DNA from: Phoronis australis
Taxonomy: Eukaryota > Phoronida > Phoronidae
Length of the DNA stretch: 64,000 bases
Direction: 5' to 3'
Assembly: GCA_002633005.1 (NCBI GenBank)
Contig: NMRA01000708.1
Coordinates: 124,001-188,000, forward strand
Positions 34,757-44,843 of this stretch are shown here, in pieces; within the stretch, counting starts at the first letter, position 1, and each line of letters opens with the position of its first letter. The notes under the pieces were generated by a model. That model saw nothing but the letters and a program-made list of their open reading frames with translations, did no database searches and was not told the DNA's origin. The position numbers and the translations under genes are program-made.

Positions 34757-37002
34757 GTAGGCCTAGCCTACATGTATTTTTGGTCATTAATTAGTCGGCT
34801 GCACTTCCACGTAAAAGATGGGGATCTTGACTTTTTAATCAGTTTAAGCTCAATAGACTTTGTGCAAGGTTTTCGAAGTTTCTGGCCCAGTATACTGCTC
34901 ATATTTCTGGTATTGTACATCCGGGACAGACTTGGAGCTGTCAAGGCCTGTTTCTTCAAACCCAAAATCTGTAAGTGAACTGTTGAGTACCACCGTAGTA
35001 AAGATCGAGCCTGGCATACTCGCGAAAAAGATGCCTTTCAATCACGTGATTTTGCGTGGTTTTGCTTTTTTGCGAGATTGTTACGTCTACGGAACGCACC
35101 ATTGTTATAGGCCCTTACAACTACGTACGAATTTATTAATGATAAAGCCTTGGACCAAGAGGGCCATCCCAGATTACACAGCGACACTCGAATCTCGTTG
35201 TATTTACTCTCAATGCCTAAAACATCCGTACATTTGCTACCTCGTTTTGGTGCCATTGAAGCTGGTATGTTATTTGTTGTCCTATTCTTTACAAGTTTTT
35301 CTCGGTTGCATTGCTCTATTCGTCTTTCCTGTGCTAACGAAGTACAATACTATTGGCTGCAACTCCGAAGTGAGAAAGTTTAAGTTAAACAAATACCAGT
35401 GGATGCGGGATGTGAATTTCTTTGCCTTCCCTACATCAATGAGAGACACGAAAACTGTCCGATTTCCAAAAAGAGGTCACGTGCTTTCTTAACTCCGGGA
35501 CATAGGAGAATTCTACTGCCGTGTAATTCGGGATTGTCCAAGTGAAGTTCACCAATTACTTCAAAGCGAAGAGTAACCGTCGCTAACTTAGCTCTTAAAG
35601 TTTCCAGTTTCCGCTAGAACTAGGAAGCGCAACGTGAGTAGTTGAAAACGTTATTTATGATCGAAATATGTCCCGAATAATAGATAAATGATACGTGCGT
35701 CGCAAGCTCGTTACCAGAGATGAAAAGGAGACCGAGGTTGGCGATATTATGTCATCTATTATGACTAATTCAATTACAATTACAAGTAAATATAGGCCTA
35801 GTGAATACAGATAAGTAAAATAAAAATGATAATCTTTCGTAAGATGGGTAATAAAAAAGCGCCGGCGACGTGGAAGTACATGTATGAGAGAATGACGAGA
35901 AACTGGGTGGTAGATGGTGTGAAAAATTATTAAGTTTTGGAACGTACGACAATGTGGCCAGAACAAAGGTGAACTGCAAACGAGGTTACAATAACAAAAA
36001 ACGCTTAAGGACACGTGACAATCATCAGCCTATGAGAGCCAAGAGCTGACCAAACTCAAGGCACGTGATAACAACAGACTAATACAAAAGCGTTAAATTT
36101 GACAAAGAAAATTCAAAATGCATTTCATAATTAGTAAAATGTATCGAATTGTCCAAACACCTTAGAAATCATGTGATAATGTTCAACTAATAGCAATTAG
36201 CTTGAATAAAAGTAAAAATTCATGTTAAAAATTCTTGACACCATTACATGTACGTTGTTTAATTTAGATGATTTTCGGCAGTTGTTCCACCCAAGCTATT
36301 GAAAAACTATACGTTTCGTCAGTTTACTGGAACTCAAACAAACATGATTTTGAAAGAGTGCTGCCATTTCAACTACATAACTATATCTATCTCAAAACGT
36401 CGCATCCCAAATTGTACGTGGGAGTACTAAACACACCTACAGAGCAGTTGAAGCCATTGTAACAACATTTCCTCTAGATTCCTCTCTTTATGTTTCCTTT
36501 TTGCTACAAACTATCGGTTTATATTTTCATGGTGACGGTTATTGTTTCTCTCTGTTTCTCCGTGCTTAGAAACTTTACGTTTTTATAACCATTACAGCAA
36601 AGATAAATCGAAATTCGTTTCTGGGTCCGTCCCATGTGGTGGTTGTCTGTTTTCGCCCATCTTGCACAGTAATGTCTATTTAACTTGTCTCATCATCATA
36701 AATAATAGAAATCTCGCCCTTCTTCTCTGCCACTGAATATTGATCACAATAAGTCAACTATTAAACATTTTTTTCGGATTATATTTGATTATAATTTTAC
36801 TCACAACCATTAAATTTCCTGGCACACAAGCAATATTTCAACTTAGAAGCTGTCGCCTACGAGTTTAGTATGAAAGAGAGAAGCGACTCTTTCTACGTTA
36901 TTGCGTCATTGTAACATGGTTGCACTCATATGCTACGTTTAGCCTCAAACGTATTGCTGGCGCAAACATTGAACGATCCATCCTGTACACTAGTTCAGTC
37001 AC
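34757..37002. other. Intergenic, no gene supported
   Basis: A 210-codon plus-strand frame at 34860-35492 lacks a recognisable domain, is open against frames on the other strand, and has no upstream signal, so I do not call it. The rest is AT-rich sequence with several small frames. Confidence 0.35.
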
Positions 37003-38172
37003 TTAAACTCTCATCCAAACAGTTTGCAAATCTTCACGTGATACCTTTAAAAGTTCTCCAGTAACTGTGTCGATGGCAACTAAGTCAACTTTTGCATCAA
37101 CGCTTAAGAAAAACGCGTTTTCTGGAAAATCTGCATGAAACGGCGTACTTTTGAAAAGCTGTCCTGATGAACTTGTGAAATACACAGAATCATGACCGAC
37201 TCCGATATGATGAATTTCAGATGACGAAGGCACCAATGCAATAACAAACGTCCATGTAGTTCCCTTTTCATCTGGTCTGTCACCGTAAGTTCCGTTTTTG
37301 TAGAAAATCGCATTTGCACGGGCCATCCACACCCCAGCTCTACCAATACATAATGCAGAGCCTGATACACCCATCGGCTCAACACCAACAAAACTATTTT
37401 GCCCTGTATCAAAACCGTACACATACCCTAGGTCGTGAAGTCCATTATTTGTTGCCCAAACGCTTCCGGAAATAGGCGATACGGTGACGTGTTTCGTATT
37501 ACCTGGGACATTCACTCGATCAGTCGTTGTAAGACTTTCAATGACAGTTTCGTTAGTGAGCCCTGGAATAAAGAACGTGCTATAAGTTGATCCGGATTTT
37601 TGAACAACCCAAACGACTTCATTGCCAGCGGAAACACTTTCAGCAGAGGCGCCCTCCAGTAGAGCAGACATGTCCTTCCAACCAGTGGACGTCATGGCAG
37701 TGACCGTTCTTACCGACCTGTGAGAGCCCATCTTATAATAAAGTTTGCCGAATCTGTTGATTGCCCAGACACCCGCACTGCCGCACGTCAGCCGCGACAC
37801 ATCCGTGATCCCTGGCAGCTTTAACCAGCGGGATTTTGGTAATTCAAAGTGTATTTCGTACACTGTTGAAGATGAGGCGTTTGACAAGGCAAGGGCCTGA
37901 CCAAACGGTACATTCATCCAAGTAAATATGCCACAAACAAATTGTACATCATGACAGCTCGTGTTATGGCGCGTTGCACTTACGGCTCGACATAGTCTGT
38001 CTCTCAAACACAACAGTCTACATTTACTCTCTTCCCAAACCTTTTCTGTACTCGAGGCAACTCCGTTGATACGCCTTTGATGATAAACAGTGAATAATGC
38101 ACCACAGTTGACAAAAGCGAGGTGAACAATTAGAAGTGTTGTACAAGACAACGCCACTTGTAGACTCAACAT
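37003..38172 (-). CDS. Secreted tectonin-repeat (beta-propeller lectin-like) protein with PAN/apple-like N-terminus
   Basis: The first ATG of the frame, at 38172, immediately starts a good signal peptide (MLSLQVALSCTTLLIVHLAF), so I prefer it to the further-upstream open codons; the product is 389 residues in one exon. Residues about 35-80 carry spaced cysteines (CRLLC, CRA, SCHDVQFVCG) resembling a PAN/apple domain. From about residue 115 onward there are five or six blade-like repeats with the tectonin pattern WxxxPG...VSxGxxGVWAxNxxGxxYY. Examples are GVWAINRFGKLYYKMG, VWVVQKSG, SVWATNN, GVWMARANAIFYKNG and VYFTSSSGQLFK. Tectonin propellers occur in fish-egg lectins and invertebrate lectins that bind bacterial sugars, so an extracellular innate-defence or egg-coat lectin is a reasonable inference. 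No intron is needed. Its neighbours give no functional hint. Confidence 0.8.
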   Translation of the reverse strand: MLSLQVALSCTTLLIVHLAFVNCGALFTVYHQRRINGVASSTEKVWEESKCRLLCLRDRLCRAVSATRHNTSCHDVQFVCGIFTWMNVPFGQALALSNASSSTVYEIHFELPKSRWLKLPGITDVSRLTCGSAGVWAINRFGKLYYKMGSHRSVRTVTAMTSTGWKDMSALLEGASAESVSAGNEVVWVVQKSGSTYSTFFIPGLTNETVIESLTTTDRVNVPGNTKHVTVSPISGSVWATNNGLHDLGYVYGFDTGQNSFVGVEPMGVSGSALCIGRAGVWMARANAIFYKNGTYGDRPDEKGTTWTFVIALVPSSSEIHHIGVGHDSVYFTSSSGQLFKSTPFHADFPENAFFLSVDAKVDLVAIDTVTGELLKVSREDLQTVWMRV

Positions 38173-38220
38173 CACGTAGCAACAGTTTCCTGGTAGTGCT
38201 ACAGCTATCCGATAATCCAA

Positions 38221-39199
38221 CCAGTAGCGAACTAATGAAGTATGAATGTGCTTTCAACTTAATAACATTACGCAAAGACAAAACAAATTCCTTTTCCTAT
38301 TATACTGACAATGCTTTGATTACCAAGATCACCATATGGTTTGAATGATATTTTTTAATCATAAATGTATGTACGAGTTCGTGTGTAGGCCTATGTATGT
38401 GTTAAAACAATAGTCCCTAGTGATTTGCAAGGGCGTTCTCATTAAATACCTGGTTGAATGAGATTTCAACAGTTACTTGAGTGTTAACACATAATATAAA
38501 GAAACCAGATGTCATCACAACGAAATTGTATGCAGTAAATCACGAATCCTCACTTGGCACAGTCTGAAGCCGAGTGACACTCTGCCATATTAGATTTACC
38601 CTGAACTCGGAAGTGAGATTCATTCAAGAAGAACAAGATAACAAGGCCGTCTATCTGGCTGTGCTGGGTGCGAAAAATAACCTGGTCAAGCTTCTTACTC
38701 TAGAATAGTTCCCATCGCAATTTATTGCACTCCTCCCGATTACGCACCATCATTTCGCCAGTCTGCATGTTCGATTAATGAATGGCGAGGTTTTACTCTT
38801 AGTTAATACATGTACCTAGGAGTATAATACATCACCCAGGTTAATATTGGTTGTAAATAACAAGGAATAACTTTTCGTGGGGCGAAGTGAACCATGCCAA
38901 CTCTCGAGGAGGCTTCTTACCCTCTGACACAGCGCCACCTATACATGTACCTTTCGTAGCACTGTGAACGCGTGTAGGAGGCTCCCTCGATGGTGACCGG
39001 GCAGAAGAAATAAACAAAGTGCAGATGCGTGTTATTGCAATTCTTGTGAAGAACTTGCTATTTTGAATTCAAGATTTATTTTGTTTATTTGTGGAAAATT
39101 CCACGTGCGTGTAATGTTTTTGTGCCACTTAGCATTATTAGCGACCAACGAGGCCGGTGTTACAATATTATATTTGTGTTTTTAAGGTGATATTTATTT
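38221..39199. other. Intergenic, 5' flank of the tectonin gene
   Basis: No gene seen. The promoter of the minus-strand tectonin gene must lie here, but no clear TATA box or initiator can be placed. Confidence 0.3.
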
Positions 39200-39469
39200 A
39201 TTCACAGTGGCGGATCTAGGATATCACAAGGGGGGGCAACATTTTGTCCGGCTGTAAGCATTTGCGCTAAGTGAACCACAATTGTAGATGCGCATAGCAC
39301 CGAATGGGGGGAGGTCGGGAGGGGGGTTTGCCCCCATTCCGCCCAGGAAATTTTTCTGTTTTTACCTCTAAAAATCAAGCATTTTCCTTGATTCCTGAAG
39401 TATTATCCAAGAAAAGGAGGCAAAAAAAAAAAAAACGGAGAACGTGTCAAACAGGAAAAGTCGCAAGTT

Positions 39470-39532
39470 TCAGAGATTCGAACTCACGACCTAGCGGTTG
39501 GAGCGCGCGTGCATTACCACTACACCACCACG
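39470..39532 (-). other. tRNA-like segment (pol III A and B boxes)
   Basis: On the minus strand GGTGTAGTGGTAATGC (A-box-like, 39511-39526) is followed by GAGTTCGAATCTC (B box, 39473-39485). The spacing is tRNA-like, but the two ends do not pair into an acceptor stem. It is therefore more likely a tRNA pseudogene or the head of a SINE carried inside the surrounding DNA transposon. The A-box half is duplicated in the adjacent 85-bp repeat. Confidence 0.45.
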
Positions 39533-39669
39533 AATAAACAAGTAATCGTATATATAAGAGACCTACTTGTTTATGGTCCACATTGGAGCGCGCGTGCATA
39601 ACCACTACACAACCACGAATAAACAAGTAATCGTATATATAAGAGACCTACTTGTTTATGATCCACAGC
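39500..39669. repeat. 85-bp tandem duplication (two units)
   Basis: GGAGCGCGCGTGCAT at 39500 recurs at 39585. The two 85-bp units (39500-39584 and 39585-39669) differ by only a few bases. Each contains an inverted pair, AATAAACAAGTA ... TACTTGTTTAT, able to form a stem around TATATATAAGAGA. Confidence 0.85.
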
Positions 39670-40251
39670 GTTTGCGCGCGAAACCCACTTCTTTTTGTAA
39701 TGCTTATTACACGTTTTATATTTTGTGCCATCAATTCTTAACAAATTTGTCGTATTTAAAATAGTCTTCAAATGCCCAAAAGACCAAATCCGTTTTTCGT
39801 GTTGGCAATAATGACAGGATTGCTTTGGAAATCGTCTTAAGTTAAGGTTTGACAAAGAGAGTATTGCGAGTTTCTGAGTGATTCACTAAGGCTTCGATTA
39901 AAATTCACATCTTACCAGCAGCTTCTGTTTTTTCATCGTCACTCAGGTTCCATTTTCTTTAAAAAATGAAGTAAATTTTCTTCATTACACAGTGGAGCAG
40001 ACGACGGAAACGGAGTCGTAGTGCGCAGCGCCACTGCCGGTCGCCTGGGATATCGCGGGAGAGCCTGCACTTAGCCANCCCAACACTAAAACTGCACACA
40101 TTTAAATCTTTTTTCATCCGTATAATTTTAATTACCGGGGTTAATTAATAAACTCAACATTTCCCTACGCTCTTACTGTTTTATTTTTTGCGGCAGCCAG
40201 GTGGGGGGGGGGGCGGGCCCCCTGGGCCCCCCTAAATCCGCCTATGATTCA

Positions 40252-40790
40252 AGAACACTCAGAACTATACACGGAAAATAATGAAAGCCCAGAAATTGCA
40301 CAGTATGGTTCTTTGTCTTGTGAAGTACCATATTTAGTGGCAACGGTTGAATTATAAAAATCCCAGCCTTGCACTGTTTCAAAAGCAGGTTACAATATAC
40401 ATTTCCATTGAAAGATACATTTATAGAAACTAAATGAAATACGATGAATTGATAAAACACGGGTAAGGTCTTGACCTTTTTGTTATTACTAAGAATGAAT
40501 CATAGGCTCTACTGGTTAATTAACTTTGTATAGATTGATCTTAACTGGTCCTTGACTTAACAATAAGTTATTGTATTAACTGTCGTGAGGACAGTGTAAT
40601 TGTGTGATATGTACCGTATTGAATAAAAAAGTTGATAAAGAAAGAAGAGAAAAGAGCCTAATGCGCTACCCAGCATTTACAAACCAAAGAGGGGATGGTG
40701 TTGTAAGAACACATTCGACACGAACACTGTATGTACGATCAGAGAGAAATGAGGTAATCACATTGAGAAGTTATCCAGTAATGCCATAGG
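40252..40790. other. Intergenic, no gene recognised
   Basis: AT-rich sequence between a DNA transposon and a LINE fragment. Only short frames, none supported. Confidence 0.35.
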
Positions 40791-40799
40791 ATCGGAGTT

Positions 40800-41850
40800 A
40801 GTTGTGGGGTAGAATGTAATGGAGGGACACAGTCGGAAGCAGAGGCTATATATAGAAAAATGGACCTGACCCTCTCGTCCTTCTCAAAATGTAAATGAAT
40901 GTCATGTACTATTTCAGCAAGTTGTGCCACGGTGCTGTTCCCAGGCAAAAATCCAAATTGACGATGATAAATCAATTCGTTTTGTTTGTGAAATGTAAGA
41001 ATATTTTGAGCAATGATCGTCTCGAAGATTTAAGATAGGGTGTTGAGTAACGTTATTGGGCGATAGTTAGAAATTTCAATTATAGAGTCTTTTTTGTGTA
41101 CAAGGACCATAATTCCATGTTTCCAAGAAGACGGATACAGACAAGAATTTTCAGTGGTAAATAGGTTGGTTAAAGGCATGGTTATTTCATTGGCAATCGT
41201 TTTGATCTTTCTGCTGGTGATAAAAGCTGTGCCAACATTCTTATTGCGGTCAGTTTCATTGTGATACTTGCGGACGTCTGTTTGATTAGCCAGGATATGA
41301 GACAGTTGATCGAGACAACGTTCATGGAAAAAGGGAAAATTACCTACAGTGTACATCAGATGTTGTAACGCGCCTTTTGTTCGTGAAAAAAAATGTGGAA
41401 TAGGTCACGCTTGTCACTCCTACTTGATGCTAGGTTACCATTGTAGCTGATGACTGGGTAAGAGGATTGTTTTTGACTGCCGCGTATTTTATTGATGATA
41501 TCCCAGTGTTCTTTGGAGTTCTTGCGTACATTGTTAATTTGTGATAAAAGCTTTTGGAAATTCTACATTGGAAGCTATGTATCTCTGCATGCTTACCCTG
41601 AGATCTTTGTTAGCACAGGTAAGGTCAGGAAATTTGCAAGAGATGGAATTAAGAAGGTTCTTGGGGGAAATCCATTCAATGATAGACTATGTACGTAACC
41701 GAAGATGAAGACAAAATGCATTTATGTTCGTTTGCACCGGATATAGTAGCTGTAAGAACGGTGTTCCTAATTAAATTCTCCTTTTTAAAAATTGTTTCTA
41801 AATTATCCACAAGCTCTTGAGAAGTTTTGGATTAGGCCACTACTGAGATT
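40800..41850 (-). pseudogene. Decayed non-LTR retrotransposon (EN-RT linker and RT N-terminus)
   Basis: Read on the minus strand from about 41840 down. A diverged linker region comes first, then KHGIMVLVHKKDSIIEISNY and RPITLLNTLS at 41100-41030 (the ISNYRPIxLL motif of CR1/jockey reverse transcriptases). RQFGFLPGNSTVAQL follows at 40960-40910 and FLYIASASDCVP near 40840. The Asp of the first catalytic box survives only in altered context. Frame changes and stops are frequent. Confidence 0.7.
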
Positions 41851-41967
41851 GCCGCCAGAGTACATGTAGCCTGTATGATTGTGCATTGTATAAACCCAAG
41901 AAGCTGGACATGTATTACTGAAAAAGTCTGTATTGCATTCTGGGATGCACGCATGCCACTATAATAA

Positions 41968-42039
41968 ACATACATACATACATACATACATACATACATA
42001 CATACATACATACATACATGCATGCATACACACACACAT

Positions 42040-42108
<69 letters not shown>
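41968..42108. repeat. Compound microsatellite (CATA)n then (TA)n
   Basis: CATA/TACA tetranucleotide repeats occupy about 41968-42020. After a short interrupted CA stretch, a pure TA run of more than 60 bp extends to about 42108. The length makes the assembly uncertain here. Confidence 0.95.
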
Positions 42109-42111
<3 letters not shown>

Positions 42112-42389
42112 CGCGTATCACGTGTGTTCTATAGTGCCATGACATAGTTTGCCTGTTGCTGTTTGTTTGGAAAAGTCACAGGATGTGTCCAGAGCAGCCG
42201 CCGAGTTACAGTATGTAACTGGTATTCGTGAGTACAGTGCATATGGCTAATTGGTCAAAATGCAAACTCCCTATTTACAAATGTGTTAAGTCGGAGTTGT
42301 GTGGTTATGGAAGTCTTGTTCTTATTGGTTATCGTATCGTGATACTCGAAACGTTGCGGTGTGCGTGCTCTTGATTTAGCGCACGAAGA

Positions 42390-43160
42390 ACCCTAAAGCA
42401 CGGTGTGGTGGCCAGGTATGGACTGTAAGTCTCGGTTGCCACTCGTTGGTGAACTCAATAAGCCGCAACCGATGCAGCGCACGCACGGAAATAACAACGG
42501 GTCCCTGACAAGATATCGCGGTTGATTTGATGGGCCAGATGCCAACTGGAGAACACATTTTGCAGCTGTGGACTATGATAGCCGTATTTTTTTAATTTAA
42601 CAGACTAATACGTACTTCGTCTCGTATGGTTGAGTTACTGGAACATATGTTTGCGCTTTTTGCTGTGAAAACTGACAATGGTTGTTGGTTTTCGTCGAAT
42701 GAGTTCGAAAACTATCTGAGAACGGTGACGAGCATCGCACATCTGTGTTAGCGCATTGTACAACTCTTCACTCGGCAACTGGCGAGACTCCAGCTAATCC
42801 AGTGTTTCGTCATTAACTGCGTTCTGAGTTGCTGTAGCTGAGAGAGAGATCACCATTGGACGGCATGTGGTCCTGATCGAGATAACTATGCTAAGTTGTC
42901 TAGTAAACGTGTTCTGAATGAGTCTCGTGGAGCTACTTATTCTGAGATCAGTGTCGGTGACAAGGTGTTGTTGCGTAGCATTGCAACGAACTATCATCCC
43001 GCACCGTTTACTATTTCTTAGTCAGCAGAGGGGAAGGAGGTCATTGTCCTGTCGGAGGATGGCACAAGTTATCGACGCGATGCTTCGTTTGTGACTCTTG
43101 AGCGAGGTGTAGATGCTGAAAACTCTTCTCCAATCCATGGCAGCGGCACTTCTTCATGCG
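42390..43160 (+). pseudogene. Decayed Ty3/gypsy integrase
   Basis: Integrase motifs appear in the right order across shifted frames. TVWWPGM (about 42399-42420) ends the zinc-binding region, DIAVDLMGQMPTGEHIL (about 42513-42563) holds the first catalytic Asp, and KTDNGCWFSSNEFENYL (about 42670-42720) holds the second. A C-terminal region around GDKVLLR and YRRDASFVTLE (42957-43105) follows. Many stops and frame changes are present, so the copy is dead. It lies in front of a polypurine tract and putative LTR. Confidence 0.7.
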
Positions 43161-43361
43161 GTGCAATGTTTGAACTTTGTGTTTGACCTTAGAGGAGTGT
43201 TAAGCCACCTGACTACCTTAAGGACTATGTAGTTAACAAGTATACTCTTGTTTAAAAGACTCTCAAGTGGACTTGCTTTGAGTTGCTGTGTTTAACGTTT
43301 GAGCGTGGGTTACATGCTTTGCTGTTTTCTTATTTAAGAGAGTCACCGTCCGAGAAAAGGA

Positions 43362-43470
43362 GGGCTGTAATGTACTAAACTAACTCTACATGGCAAGGCT
43401 AACTTTACTTGGTAAATAAAGATGGCGGAGCACAGTCATAATTATTATTGTCTGTGTTAATCCGACAACA
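43362..43470 (+). mobile_element. Polypurine tract and putative short 3' LTR of the gypsy copy
   Basis: GAGAAAAGGAGGG (43362-43374) is a plausible polypurine primer site. It precedes TGTAATGTACTA (LTR start, TG...) and continues to CGACAACA (...CA) at 43470. An AATAAA polyadenylation signal is at 43415-43420. No matching 5' LTR was found, so boundaries rest on motif order only. Confidence 0.45.
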
Positions 43471-44843
43471 TCACTTTAAAGGCCACTTTACAGACTCGTT
43501 AAAGAAAACTGCCGAAAGTTTAAGTTCCAGCCTTTTGCTCGTGCTTGCAGCCACAATATGAAGCGTTTTGAAAGCGAGTCGGCTGTCGTTGTCCACGATG
43601 TAGACTAAGGTTTAAGAAATTATGTTACTATACCAAGATCACATTGAGGTTTTAGGGAGTTGGTACGTGTAAACTCGATGAAAAGGATCACGTTGGGAGA
43701 ATTGAAGAATATTGCAAATGAACTTAACGAATGGTCGGTGGCATCTCGAATTCAGGAGCTGGCAGCGTCAACCTATGTCCGCAAAGACCGATCGGTTACT
43801 GAGTGTCACTGGGAGAATGGAAAGTGCGGGTGTTTGAATAAATCACCACGAACGCTGAGCAACTTAAACAATATCTAGACTATTTGTAATGTACTGTGCT
43901 CGTCAATGCCGTCATCAAAAAGAGCGTGTTATTTATGACCACGATCAGTATAACTGTGTGATTCTTTGCAATGCCTCTTGGCAATTTCTGGGTCTGTATA
44001 TTTATCGTACTGAATATTTTATAATAAACATTAAAAAAATCTTGATAATGAAACAACCCAGACCTCGAAAGATTGCTAACAAGCAAAATCATTACATGTA
44101 TCTTTCCACCATACCAATCAACATCCAATCCCGTTGGTCGAGTCAATACTCCAAAAAGTGTCCAGTCACATGAGTGAAAGCTGTTTGTAACTTGGCACGC
44201 GATTCGTCAATTTCCGAGTCGAGTTATGAGTCAGCTTTGATGTTCACGTGTCCTGTTAAAATTTGCGAAGGGTTGGACTTGTCGCCGGAGACCACGTAAT
44301 CAATGGTAGAGGGACAGTCATCTCCGGCGATTTGCATGAGAGAGGCTGTACAGAACCTGTGCCGGTTTTGTGACTGATATTGCTTGACCAACTCAAACGG
44401 GTAAACTAGTTATTAGAATGTACCAGAGTCCAAATGCTCAAGCTAAATTTCACACTAGTTAGCTGTTGCATCCTTTTAATCACACCAACAGGTCTTGCCA
44501 CATTCCTTACAGTGATGTAGTTTCCATTACCGGCAAGAAAATTTTTCAGATCTAACAGGCGTTGGCTAACCCTGAAATTGCAATTTCGAAAATCGTGACA
44601 TGTAAGCATCCTCTGAGAGCCAAGTTTGAAAAGGAAACAGAAATCTGTGTCTCTGTAAGGATTATAAGATGCGAGTAAAACTCCAATTCTACGTTTGTCA
44701 GCTAAACAAAGGGAAATCTCAACTTAAATGTAATAAGTTCTGAAGTTCAGGAAGAACGAATATCTGCTCAAGATGTAAACATCGTATATTCACGTTTGCA
44801 GACACACCTACAAGAACTTAATCTGTTGCTTTAAAACTCCTCC
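43471..44843. other. Intergenic, no gene recognised
   Basis: A 72-codon plus-strand frame at 43660-43878 lies in sequence directly downstream of the gypsy LTR and has no recognisable domain. The rest is AT-rich with no supported features. It contains the 3' flank of the minus-strand transporter. Confidence 0.35.

Larger units (their letters stand above)
39205..40246. mobile_element. 1.04-kb member of the CAGTGGCGGATC transposon family, copy 4
   Basis: The left end CAGTGGCGGATCTAGG and right end CCTAAATCCGCCTATG are inverted repeats, flanked by a perfect 5-bp duplication ATTCA (39200-39204 and 40247-40251). It is the longest of four family members here. It contains a tRNA-like segment on the minus strand (39470-39532), an 85-bp tandem duplication and an ambiguous base at 40078. 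There is no transposase frame, so it is non-autonomous. Confidence 0.8.

Noticed and set aside
34860-35492. 210-aa plus-strand frame with one hydrophobic segment
   Set aside because: No recognisable domain, odd composition, and competing frames on the other strand. No splice or promoter context supports it.
39470-39532. Functional tRNA gene
   Set aside because: A and B boxes are present but the ends do not pair as an acceptor stem, and it lies inside a transposon. Kept only as a tRNA-like segment.
42040-42108. TA-repeat encoded peptide frames (poly Tyr/Ile/Cys/Met)
   Set aside because: Pure microsatellite translation; no gene.
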